A stretch of 41,691 nt of DNA, from positions 1 through 41,691 of the forward strand of contig JACQKT010000010.1 of NCBI GenBank assembly GCA_016204355.1. The letters are read 5' to 3'. Numbering within the stretch: the stretch's first letter is position 1; each line of letters opens with the position of its first letter. This document shows positions 25,744 to 34,219 of this stretch, one piece after another. A program made the translations under genes and the position numbers. The stretch comes from Candidatus Liptonbacteria bacterium. GTDB taxonomy: Bacteria; Patescibacteriota; Minisyncoccia; UBA6257; 2-01-FULL-56-20. Under the pieces are notes generated by a model. That model had not been told where the DNA came from. It saw nothing but the letters and a program-made list of their open reading frames with translations, and made no database searches.

Positions 25744-27138
25744 ATGCGGACGCTTTCATCTGAAATAGTTGAAAAGGAAGGAGACGAAGTCGAAATGCTC
25801 GGCTGGGTTCAGGCAAGGCGCGACCACGGCAAACTTGTTTTTATAGACCTGCGCGACAGAAGCGGCATCGTTCAGGTTGTTTTTGGGCCGGACATAAAAG
25901 ACGCCGGTGAACTTAGGCTTGAATACGTCGTAAAAATGACCGGGCTTGTCAAAAAGCGCCCGGCGAAGATGGTCAACGACAAAATACCGACCGGCGCCTA
26001 CGAAGTTCAGGCAAAAACGCTCGAAATTTTGAGCCGCGCCGAGGCGATGCCGATTTCGGTTGACGACAGCGGTTACGAAATAGACGAAGAAGTGCGGATG
26101 AAATACAGATATCTCGATTTGCGGCGCGAAAGAATGAAAGAAAATATCCTGATGCGCGATAAAGTCGCTGTTTTGGTGCGCGAATATCTCCATAAAAACG
26201 GATTCGTAGAAATCGAAACGCCGCTTTTGACGAAAACATCGCCGGAGGGCGCCCGCGATTTTCTTGTTCCTTCGCGGATGCATCCCGGAAAATTTTACGC
26301 GCTCCCGCAGGCGCCCCAACAGTACAAACAGCTTCTGATGATTGCCGGCTTTGAGCGGTATTTCCAAATAGCGAGGGCCGTGCGCGACGAAGATACAAGA
26401 GGCGACCGCCAGCCGGAACACACGCAGATAGATATGGAAATGTCTTTCGTTACCGAAAAAGAAATACGCGATATGGCGGAAGGGCTGATGATTCATGTCG
26501 TCGAATCGCTAGGCAAAAAAGTGCAGGAAAAGCCCTTTCCGGTTTTCACGCACGAAGAGGCGCTCAAAAAATTCGGCGCGGACAAATTCGATTTGCGAAA
26601 CCCCTCGACAAACTCAGGGCAAGAAAAAGATCCTAATGTTTTGGCGTTCGCGTGGGTGACAGAGTTCCCACTTTTCGAGCGGGACGCGAATACGGGCCAG
26701 CCTACTTTTTCCCACAATCCTTTTTCCGCGCCGAAAGAAGGGCACGTTGAAAAACTTATGCACAGCGAAGATTTGGAAAATCTCCGTGCCCAGCAATACG
26801 ACCTCGTCTGCAACGGATACGAAATAGCGTCCGGCGGAGTACGCATATCGAATCCCGGAGTGCAGAAAAAAGTTTTCGAAATAATGGGGCTGACGCCGGA
26901 AGAAACCGAAAGCCGCTTCGGGCATCTGATTCGCGCCTATGAATACGGCGCTCCGCCGCACGCCGGAATCGCTCCAGGGCTCGACCGTCTTTTGATGATT
27001 ATTCAAAACGAGCCGAATATACGCGAAGTCATCGCTTTTCCTAAAACAGGCGACGGACGCGACCCGATGATGGACGCGCCGTCCGAGGTTGATGAGAAAC
27101 AATTAACCGAACTCGGCATAAAAATTGTTAAAGAGTAA
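25744..27138 (+). CDS. aspS: Aspartyl-tRNA synthetase lacking the GAD insertion domain
   Basis: MRTLSSEIVEKEGDEVEMLGWVQARRDHGKLVFIDLRDRSGIVQVVF; QAPQQYKQLLMIAGFERYFQIARAVRDEDTRGDRQPEHTQID; GAPPHAGIAPGLDRLLM; VIAFPKTGDGRDPMMDAPS. ORF-track start 25474 trimmed. Confidence 0.94.
   Translation: MRTLSSEIVEKEGDEVEMLGWVQARRDHGKLVFIDLRDRSGIVQVVFGPDIKDAGELRLEYVVKMTGLVKKRPAKMVNDKIPTGAYEVQAKTLEILSRAEAMPISVDDSGYEIDEEVRMKYRYLDLRRERMKENILMRDKVAVLVREYLHKNGFVEIETPLLTKTSPEGARDFLVPSRMHPGKFYALPQAPQQYKQLLMIAGFERYFQIARAVRDEDTRGDRQPEHTQIDMEMSFVTEKEIRDMAEGLMIHVVESLGKKVQEKPFPVFTHEEALKKFGADKFDLRNPSTNSGQEKDPNVLAFAWVTEFPLFERDANTGQPTFSHNPFSAPKEGHVEKLMHSEDLENLRAQQYDLVCNGYEIASGGVRISNPGVQKKVFEIMGLTPEETESRFGHLIRAYEYGAPPHAGIAPGLDRLLMIIQNEPNIREVIAFPKTGDGRDPMMDAPSEVDEKQLTELGIKIVKE
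26601..26622. repeat. Dispersed short palindromic element inside aspS (CCCCTCGACAAACTCAGGGCAA)
   Basis: Reverse-complement type of CCTGAGCTTGTCGAAGG; translated in-frame as NPSTNSGQE. Confidence 0.7.
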
Positions 27139-27216
27139 TAGCTGGACTTGCCCCTTACTTTTGTAAAAAAGTGTGGGGTGGGTTAGGATTGGAAGTAAAG
27201 AAAAACAAAAAATAAC

Positions 27217-27804
27217 ATGAAACATCCAAAAGAAGAAATAACATTCGTGCTTATAAAGCCGGACGGCGTCCGCAAGGGACTTGTCGGTGAAATAATCAAG
27301 AGGTTCGAACAGCGCGACTTGAAAGTTGTGGCTTTGGAAATGTTCCAGCCGACGCACGAACAAATAGACAATCATTATCCCAAAGACGGGGCCTGGATAA
27401 CTCGGCTTGGGCAAAAAACGCTGAAAACTTATGAGAAATACGGAGTTGATCCGCTTGCAGAATTGGGAACGAACAAGGACGTCGAGATAGGCAAGATGGT
27501 CCGCAAATGGCTGGTGGATTTCATGGTGTCCGCGCCCCTCGTAAAAATGGTTGTGCAGGGCATTCACGCTGTCGACGTTGTCAGGAAGATTGCCGGCCCG
27601 ACATTCGGTTATCAGGCGGAAATGGGAACAATCCGCGGAGATTTCTCGATAGACTCTCCGCTTTTGGCAAATAAGGAAAAGCGCGCAGTAATGAATTTGA
27701 TTCACGCCTCCGAAACTCCCGAAGAAGCAGAACACGAGATCGAACATTGGTTCGGCAAAGGATTCAAAGTTCACTCCTACAAGCGTTACGGGATAGACGA
27801 ATGA
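27217..27804 (+). CDS. ndk: Nucleoside diphosphate kinase (long form with insertion)
   Basis: ITFVLIKPDGVRKGLVGEIIKRFEQRDLKVVALEM; NLIHASETPEEAEHEIEHWF (NxxH active-site motif). Confidence 0.9.
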   Translation: MKHPKEEITFVLIKPDGVRKGLVGEIIKRFEQRDLKVVALEMFQPTHEQIDNHYPKDGAWITRLGQKTLKTYEKYGVDPLAELGTNKDVEIGKMVRKWLVDFMVSAPLVKMVVQGIHAVDVVRKIAGPTFGYQAEMGTIRGDFSIDSPLLANKEKRAVMNLIHASETPEEAEHEIEHWFGKGFKVHSYKRYGIDE

Positions 27805-27816
27805 GTTCCGTGACGG

Positions 27817-27840
27817 TCTAACATTCTGCAGAATGTTAGA
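27817..27840. repeat. 24-bp perfect palindrome between ndk and the NUDIX gene
   Basis: TCTAACATTCTGCAGAATGTTAGA equals its reverse complement. Confidence 0.85.
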
Positions 27841-27862
27841 ATGTAAAAATCATAAAAATAAG

Positions 27863-28327
27863 ATGGTAATCACAACTTTGTGTTTTTTGGTTAAGGGAAA
27901 CAAAGTCCTCCTTGCGATGAAGAAGCGCGGGTTCGGCGCGGGAAAATGGAACGGCGTGGGCGGCAAAGTCGCTCCGGACGAAAACATAAAAGACGCGACC
28001 GTCAGGGAGGCAAACGAGGAAATCGAAGTTGCGATAAATCCGGCGGATTTGAAGGAATGCGGGAGCATAAAATTTTCTTTCAAGGAAAATCCTGGATGGA
28101 ATCAGGAAGTTCATATTTTTTTAACCGAAAAATGGGAAAGCGAGCCGGTAGAATCGGAAGAAATGCGCCCGGCATGGTATGAAAAGGACAAATTGCCCTT
28201 CAATGAGATGTGGGTTGACGACCCACACTGGTTGCCGAAAGTCCTTGCAGGAAAGAAAATCGAAGGAGAGTTTTTATTCACCAACGGCGGGCAGGGGATA
28301 GAAAATTTTGACGTAAGGGAAATTTAG
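27863..28327 (+). CDS. NUDIX hydrolase (MTH1/MutT-like)
   Basis: Nudix box GGKVAPDENIKDATVREANEEIEV; start chosen at MVITTLCFLV because the ORF-track start 27833 lies inside the palindrome (uncertain). Confidence 0.88.
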   Translation: MVITTLCFLVKGNKVLLAMKKRGFGAGKWNGVGGKVAPDENIKDATVREANEEIEVAINPADLKECGSIKFSFKENPGWNQEVHIFLTEKWESEPVESEEMRPAWYEKDKLPFNEMWVDDPHWLPKVLAGKKIEGEFLFTNGGQGIENFDVREI

Positions 28328-28507
28328 GGCTGTGCTGTATCGTGACTGCCTAGGCGCAATTTCTCTTCCGAGAGTTTTTAACAATTTACTCCTTGACCGC
28401 AAAAATCTTTCGCAGTTTCATTTAAGTGCAGCCCGGCAACTTGGACTGTAAACTGTTGTATTTGAAAAATGCCGCCGGAAAATGGCGGCCAGACAAGGAG
28501 ATTAAAG

Positions 28508-29350
28508 ATGAACCCGCATTTGAGTACCGTAAGCGCTGTATCGGGGAGGAACGGCGAGAAGCTTCACAGCATCAAAGACTTCGACGAGTTCTCGAAACGC
28601 TACGCGGCCGTGCATACCGAGCAGGAGAAGGTGGGCCTGCTGCACGGCGGGAAAGACGTAGCCCCTTTTGCGAGAGAAGCCGCCTTTAGCGACGAGAAAA
28701 AGTCGCAAAGCGTCGGCCAGTGGGTCAGGTTCTATATCCAGGAAGGCGGCAACCTGAACGCCAAGGTAGCCAGAACGGCGCAGCAAGTCCTCGTGCAGCA
28801 CTGGTTTAGGCATCTGGATCCCGAGAAAATGATGTATCCCGGGTATCTGGCGGCCGCACGGGAAGCGCTAGAATTCCTGAAAGAGCCGAAGTTCGGTATC
28901 TACGACCCGCCATATCCGCGATTCGTTTCGGAGTGGCTACTGGCGCTCCACAAAGAGTGGGAATGCGGGTGTCGTCCTGACTATCAGGGTGGGGACGCGG
29001 CGCGTAGAACACTGCAGAGTTCTCCGGGTTTCGACGAGTTGCTTATCGGTGCTCTCTGCGCATGGGGGCTCGCTTACGTCCTCGGCAAGAAAAATTCGAG
29101 GCCGGGCGTTCTCCGGCACATCGAAAACTTCCTTGAGGAGCGTCATTACAGCGCCGTGGATGCGCTCATGCAGATCTCCGGCACCGGAGAGCCGCTGTCG
29201 CACCTGAACTCGCGCGCCGTCGAGGACGACATCAACCGCGTTGCCGCCTACGCGTTTATCAAGCTCTTGCTTCAGACAAAAGGGCGCATAGTCGTCAAGG
29301 TCGGTACGGACACCGGCCTCGGCGTCGGAACCGCAGACGAAATCTCCTGA
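28508..29350 (+). CDS. Hypothetical protein (orphan-like)
   Basis: 281 aa from 28508, with RBS aaggag; GC-rich; bounded by an upstream hairpin and downstream terminator. Confidence 0.75.
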   Translation: MNPHLSTVSAVSGRNGEKLHSIKDFDEFSKRYAAVHTEQEKVGLLHGGKDVAPFAREAAFSDEKKSQSVGQWVRFYIQEGGNLNAKVARTAQQVLVQHWFRHLDPEKMMYPGYLAAAREALEFLKEPKFGIYDPPYPRFVSEWLLALHKEWECGCRPDYQGGDAARRTLQSSPGFDELLIGALCAWGLAYVLGKKNSRPGVLRHIENFLEERHYSAVDALMQISGTGEPLSHLNSRAVEDDINRVAAYAFIKLLLQTKGRIVVKVGTDTGLGVGTADEIS

Positions 29351-29379
29351 AACATCCCGAAGCGCAATGCTTCGACTCG

Positions 29380-29412
29380 CAGGTCTGGTAACCACCCCAG
29401 ACCTGTTTTTTA
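29380..29412 (+). terminator. Intrinsic terminator
   Basis: CAGGTCTGG taaccac CCAGACCTG followed by TTTTTT. Confidence 0.85.
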
Positions 29413-29498
29413 TTTTTGATTTAAGCCGGCGCAGATGTTGTATAATGAATTTGTACTAAAAGCCGAAAGCCGCCTTATTTTTCAGAAAAATACTAAAT

Positions 29499-29798
29499 AT
29501 GAACAAATTTATTACTTACGGTTTAATTGGTGTAATAGCCATAGGAGGAATTTGGTGGTTGAATGTTGGTACTTCTTCCGACAGTGGATTAGATACACGT
29601 ATAACTCCAGTTGGGAATTACGAGCGTTACGACAATCCCGCCATAGAGCGTTCGTTTTCTTCCGGCGACTATGATTGTTCTGATTTTTCTGCTCAAGACG
29701 AAGCACAAGAATTTTTCGAATCAGAAGGCGGGCCAAACGACGATCCTCATAATTTAGATAGAGACGGCGATGGCGTTGCATGTGAAGCCCTCCCGTAG
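29499..29798 (+). CDS. Membrane-anchored/secreted protein with C-terminal Excalibur domain
   Basis: N-terminal hydrophobic segment; C-terminal [42 protein letters not shown]. Confidence 0.88.
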   Translation: MNKFITYGLIGVIAIGGIWWLNVGTSSDSGLDTRITPVGNYERYDNPAIERSFSSGDYDCSDFSAQDEAQEFFESEGGPNDDPHNLDRDGDGVACEALP

Positions 29799-29866
29799 GG
29801 GAAATAAAAGACTAGAGTATCTACAATATTCAGGGTTGAAAGGATAATTTTGGGGAGGAAGTAAAA

Positions 29867-30271
29867 ATGAAAACTAGAGAATTAACAGAGAAAGTACAAA
29901 GAATAATCTGGAATATTGCCCGCACGGCGAAATGTGATATTCTGGATAACAGGAGACTTGTTCTAAATCAGAGTCCGATTCTTTACTATCAACCCGATTT
30001 TGTCTTACTTAAAAGAAGTTCTCTTGTTATAATTGAAATTGAATTATCTACAGATACTAGAAAATCAATAACAGGAGATATAGTACGCGCAGGACTAGTG
30101 GGTGCGAATACTTTTGTAGGTGTTACAAAGGATTTGAAAACAGCAAAAATGATAGAAAAATATGGAGAGGTATTTACACGACGCATTCGCGAGATAGCTT
30201 CTATGAAAGTTTTTGGTATTGCGGCAACTGATAAAAAGTTTTCAGATAGATTTGTAGCAATACTACAATAA
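29867..30271 (+). CDS. Putative PD-(D/E)XK-like nuclease of the RM-like module
   Basis: 134 aa; QPDFVLLKRSSLVIIEIELSTDTRKSI resembles a nuclease core (PD...ExE); strong SD ggggaggaag; 5 bp upstream of the GHKL ATPase gene. Confidence 0.5.
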   Translation: MKTRELTEKVQRIIWNIARTAKCDILDNRRLVLNQSPILYYQPDFVLLKRSSLVIIEIELSTDTRKSITGDIVRAGLVGANTFVGVTKDLKTAKMIEKYGEVFTRRIREIASMKVFGIAATDKKFSDRFVAILQ

Positions 30272-30276
30272 AATAT

Positions 30277-32004
30277 ATGGAATTCAAGAAAGAACATCTG
30301 TTATATTTTGGATCTAGTGGCAGATTAGTGAGGGTTCTCGGAAGAGAATCAATCTCTAACCCGAATATTGCGTTAATAGAAGCTGTTAAGAATGCCTACG
30401 ACGCCGATGCAAAAGAAGTAAATATTTCTTTTGAAGAGATAAAAGCTCATCATGGAGGGAAAATCATCATCAGTGACGATGGAACCGGTATGACAGAAGA
30501 GGATATTAGAGATCGATGGATGACGACGGCAACTGATAATAAATTACATGAACCTTTCACTAAAAAATATAAGCGTCGCAAGATTGGTGAAAAAGGTATC
30601 GCAAGATTTGCGTTTTCCACACTGGCACAAGCACTCGAGCTTATTACAAAACCAGCAGGGGCGACAAAAGGTTATAGGTTATTCATCGACTGGAACAGGT
30701 TTGATGAAGAAGGTGCTTCTTTTGAGAAAACACCCGTTGACTTCAAGTCTTCTAGTAAGAAGAAAGCCGAACACGGCACTACTATTACATTATCAGGTTT
30801 ACGGCAGAGATGGGATAAGGAGCTTCTTGAGAAATTTATCCGTGAAGCAGAACTGATTACTCCGCCAACTTCAAAGCCGGATAACTTTGGGATTAGTGTA
30901 CATGTTCCAGATTTTCCTGATATCGGCGATCAGAGATTAAGTAGTAGATTCCTGAGGGTCGCGCCTTATTATTTCGAGGCTAAGCTTGATGCAGAAGGAT
31001 ACCTTCAATACCGGATCAAAACTCCCAAAGGAAGTAAAAAATACTCAAAAATAAAAACCACAAGGTATTCGTGTGGGCCTGTGGATTTTAATTTTTGGTT
31101 TCTGCCAAGAGATAAGGGTCTCTACGATCGGTTGGGCGTAAGTCTGCAGGGTATACAAGTAGATGAGATAAAGAAATTTCTGGATGACTGGGGAGGTATA
31201 AAACTTTATCGCGATAACTTGAGAGTTAAACCATATGGTGATTCAGGAAATGATTGGCTGAAGCTTGATTCTCTAAGAGTGGATAGCCCCAGTATTATTC
31301 CAGACAATACACTAGTTTTTGGTTATGTACGGATTAGCCAAAAAGGCAACTCAGCAATAGTTGATACATCAACACGAGAAGGTGTAGTAGATAACGTCGA
31401 GTTCCGCGATCTTCGGCAGTTTGCAATAGACGGAGTTAAATTTTTTGGCACTGTAAGAAGGGCTGTTGAAGACAAAGGAAAGCATAAAAGAGAAGGAAAA
31501 GGACAAAAGAAATCAAAAACATTAAAAGAAGTGTTGCCAAAGTCAATCGTACCCAAACCGCGACAGACATTCATTGATTTTGGCAAAAAATATCCTGAGA
31601 TTTTCTATTTTAAGTTAGAGGACGAAATTAACATTGCTTTCCAGTATAATCTCCCTAACGCCGTGCTTATGCTTGTTAGAAAAGTAATAGAGAATCTAGT
31701 CTATAATCTTATGGAAGAAAGATTCTCAAGCGAAAAAGATTTGCGATGGGACACAAGAAGGAACCGGCCACTGGAATTTAGTAAATTAGTATCTAGTCTT
31801 TCGGATAGAGCTTCTTCTTTTGATGGAGAACAAAAAGGACTTGTATTAAAAGCTATTTCGTTGATAGGCCGCTTCAGGAGAGAAGCTAATTTAAATACGC
31901 ACCAAATTATTGATTACCTTGATGATCGTAGTGAATTAAAAACCCTCAAGATACCTGACATTATTGAACTTTTGTTAAAACTTATCAGAAAAAACCGAGA
32001 ATAA
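30277..32004 (+). CDS. GHKL-fold ATPase (MORC/MutL/HSP90-like) of an RM-like module
   Basis: IALIEAVKNAYDADAKEVNISFEE; ISDDGTGMTEEDIRDRWMTTATDNK; RRKIGEKGIARFAFSTLA. Confidence 0.85.
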   Translation: MEFKKEHLLYFGSSGRLVRVLGRESISNPNIALIEAVKNAYDADAKEVNISFEEIKAHHGGKIIISDDGTGMTEEDIRDRWMTTATDNKLHEPFTKKYKRRKIGEKGIARFAFSTLAQALELITKPAGATKGYRLFIDWNRFDEEGASFEKTPVDFKSSSKKKAEHGTTITLSGLRQRWDKELLEKFIREAELITPPTSKPDNFGISVHVPDFPDIGDQRLSSRFLRVAPYYFEAKLDAEGYLQYRIKTPKGSKKYSKIKTTRYSCGPVDFNFWFLPRDKGLYDRLGVSLQGIQVDEIKKFLDDWGGIKLYRDNLRVKPYGDSGNDWLKLDSLRVDSPSIIPDNTLVFGYVRISQKGNSAIVDTSTREGVVDNVEFRDLRQFAIDGVKFFGTVRRAVEDKGKHKREGKGQKKSKTLKEVLPKSIVPKPRQTFIDFGKKYPEIFYFKLEDEINIAFQYNLPNAVLMLVRKVIENLVYNLMEERFSSEKDLRWDTRRNRPLEFSKLVSSLSDRASSFDGEQKGLVLKAISLIGRFRREANLNTHQIIDYLDDRSELKTLKIPDIIELLLKLIRKNRE

Positions 32005-32009
32005 TATCT

Positions 32010-33014
32010 ATGGTTGTTAAAAATGTCATAGATCTTTTTTGCGGCGCGGGAGGGATGAGTGCCGGTTTCCGGAAAGCCGGCTTCCGCATACTACTCGGCA
32101 TTGACATAAATCCAGCATACCTAGCGACATTTGCAACCAATCATCCCGAAGCCAAAGCTGTATGCGAAGATATAGTCGGAGTAAGTGGCACAGAAATAAA
32201 AAAACTTTTAGGAGAGAAAAAGGTTCATGTTGTCATTGGCGGTCCACCGTGCCAGGGATTTAGTATAGCAAGAGCAAGGAAAAGAAATCCAAAAGATCCT
32301 CGTAATAATATGCCACAGGAATTTCTGCGTATAGTCGCTAAAATACGTCCAGAGTGGTTCGTTTGCGAAAATGTTGTTGGTATATTATCAGCAAAGTTGT
32401 CTGATGGTACATTAGTGAAAGATAAATTCATAAATACAGCTAGAAAAATAGGCTATAAGTCAGAATATAGAGTCTTGGATGCTTCAAATTTTGGCGTGCC
32501 CCAAGCACGGAGACGAGTTGTTTTTATAGGCACCCGCCTTAACAAACCAATTATATTTCCATCAGGCAATAATATTAGAGCAGTTATATCTTCAAAAATT
32601 CTATTAAAGAAACAGCTAATAGATCAGAAGTACTTTTTTTCTAGAAAACTTATCAAAGGGTTTCGCCGTAGAGAAAAAGAAAACAGAAAGCGCGGGCTTG
32701 GATTTAGATGGCAATTTATAAAAGTAGGTTCTCCTTCATATACTATCCCTGCCCGCTACTATAAAGACGGAGCTAATGCACTTGTTAGATATAATGACAA
32801 GTCAATAAGACGATTAACTGAAATTGAATGTGCAAGAATTCAGGGGTTTCCAAAGGATTATATTTTCTTAGGAAGTAAACGAGGGGTTTACCAAAAAATC
32901 GGAAACGCCGTACCGCCACCCTTGGCGGCGGCCATTGCTAAAAATTTATACGCAACACCAAGAAACGCAACTAACGCTTCAAAATCTTTACAAGCTTTGA
33001 GAGTATCTGGTTAG
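32010..33014 (+). CDS. DNA (cytosine-5)-methyltransferase
   Basis: VIDLFCGAGGMSAGFRKAG (motif I); VIGGPPCQGFS (IV); WFVCENVVGIL (VI); GVPQARRRVVFIG (VIII); QGFPKDYIF...IGNAVPPPLAAAI (IX-X). Confidence 0.96.
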   Translation: MVVKNVIDLFCGAGGMSAGFRKAGFRILLGIDINPAYLATFATNHPEAKAVCEDIVGVSGTEIKKLLGEKKVHVVIGGPPCQGFSIARARKRNPKDPRNNMPQEFLRIVAKIRPEWFVCENVVGILSAKLSDGTLVKDKFINTARKIGYKSEYRVLDASNFGVPQARRRVVFIGTRLNKPIIFPSGNNIRAVISSKILLKKQLIDQKYFFSRKLIKGFRRREKENRKRGLGFRWQFIKVGSPSYTIPARYYKDGANALVRYNDKSIRRLTEIECARIQGFPKDYIFLGSKRGVYQKIGNAVPPPLAAAIAKNLYATPRNATNASKSLQALRVSG

Positions 33015-33381
33015 AATTTCTTTCTAAATCGTGTTCCCATAACCTTATAACTAACCACCCCTTCTTTTTCAGCTCTCTATTTACTTTTTTGTCTCTTTTC
33101 AGGTTGCCTTGTATTTTTTTAGCCCAAAATTTAATGCTTGTTTTGGGTTTGGTAAAACAAATAGGGCATTTATGCCAGAAACACCCATCAGTAAAAACCA
33201 CAACATGTTTTTTAACAAAAACTATGTCTGGTTTTCCGGGCAGATTACTATAGTTTACTCTATAATTTTTGAAACCCTTACCCGATAAGAGCTTACGAAG
33301 CTTAATCTCCGGCCCGGTATTCTCAGCTTTAATCCGCGACATGTTATAACTTCTCTGTTTTTTTGTAAGAACGTCCGTCAT
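32971..33381 (-). CDS. vsr: Very-short-patch-repair (Vsr) endonuclease
   Basis: MTDVLTKKQRSYNMSRIKAENTGPEIKLRKLL; LPGKPDIVFVKKHVVVFTDGCFWHKCP; KKGWLVIRLWEHDL. Confidence 0.94.
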   Translation of the reverse strand: MTDVLTKKQRSYNMSRIKAENTGPEIKLRKLLSGKGFKNYRVNYSNLPGKPDIVFVKKHVVVFTDGCFWHKCPICFTKPKTSIKFWAKKIQGNLKRDKKVNRELKKKGWLVIRLWEHDLERNSNQILSKLVKILKR

Positions 33382-33433
33382 AATTTATCTAATTGTCTCC
33401 ATCTTTCAGCTAACGCTCAGGATTGAATATTAT

Positions 33434-34162
33434 TTAATTTTTACTAAACGCCTCAACTATCTTATCCATATCCCCATCCAATATTTTCTCTATATTATGA
33501 AATTTTTTGTTAATTCTGTGGTCGGTAATCCTATCCTCCGGAAAATTGTAAGTCCTTATTTTTTCGGAGCGTTCGCCGGAGCCGATTTGCTCGCGGCGGA
33601 TGTCGGTTAAAGAACCGGACGCTTTCAATTGTTCCATTTCGAATAGTTTCGCGCGCAGAACTTCCATGGCTTTCTCGCGGTTTGAGTGCTGTGAGCGTTC
33701 GACACGAGATGAAACCACAATGCCGGTCGGTTTGTGGAGAATACGCACGGCCGTTTCCACTTTGTTAACGTTCTGTCCGCCCGGTCCGCCGGCGCGGGAA
33801 GTCGTGAATTCAATATCGTTCGGATTTATGACGACTTCTTTCGCTTCAACTATGGGTAGGACCGCCACCGAGGAAGTCGATGTATGGACCCGTCCGCTTT
33901 TTTCCGTTTTCGGCACGCGCTGGACCCGGTGGACGCCGGACTCGTTTTTGAAGGCGTCGTATACGCCGCTGCCGGACACTTCGGCAACAAGGGATTTATA
34001 GCCGTTTAGCGATGTTTCGTTGGAATCAAGAGTGGCAAAACCCCACCCCCGCTTTTGGGCGTATTTCTGGTACATTCTCGCGAGGTCGCCGACGAAAATT
34101 GCGGCTTCGTCGCCTCCGGCTCCCGCTCTTATTTCAAGAATTGCTCTGCTTATTCGGTCCAT
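33434..34162 (-). CDS. prfA: Class I peptide chain release factor, RF1-like, lacking N-terminal domain 1
   Basis: [49 protein letters not shown] (PxT, RF1-type); [20 protein letters not shown] (GGQ); [23 protein letters not shown]. In-frame TAA upstream of the ATG. Confidence 0.88.
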   Translation of the reverse strand: MDRISRAILEIRAGAGGDEAAIFVGDLARMYQKYAQKRGWGFATLDSNETSLNGYKSLVAEVSGSGVYDAFKNESGVHRVQRVPKTEKSGRVHTSTSSVAVLPIVEAKEVVINPNDIEFTTSRAGGPGGQNVNKVETAVRILHKPTGIVVSSRVERSQHSNREKAMEVLRAKLFEMEQLKASGSLTDIRREQIGSGERSEKIRTYNFPEDRITDHRINKKFHNIEKILDGDMDKIVEAFSKN

Positions 34163-34202
34163 ATATTTGTTGATAAGACGGGCTTAACCCCCCCCCACAG
34201 TG

Positions 34203-34211
34203 TGGTATAAT
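34203..34211 (+). promoter_or_regulatory. Extended -10 promoter (TGgTATAAT) 8 nt upstream of ATG 34220
   Basis: gTGgTATAATacaaaaaaATGagc. Confidence 0.6.
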
Positions 34212-34219
34212 ACAAAAAA

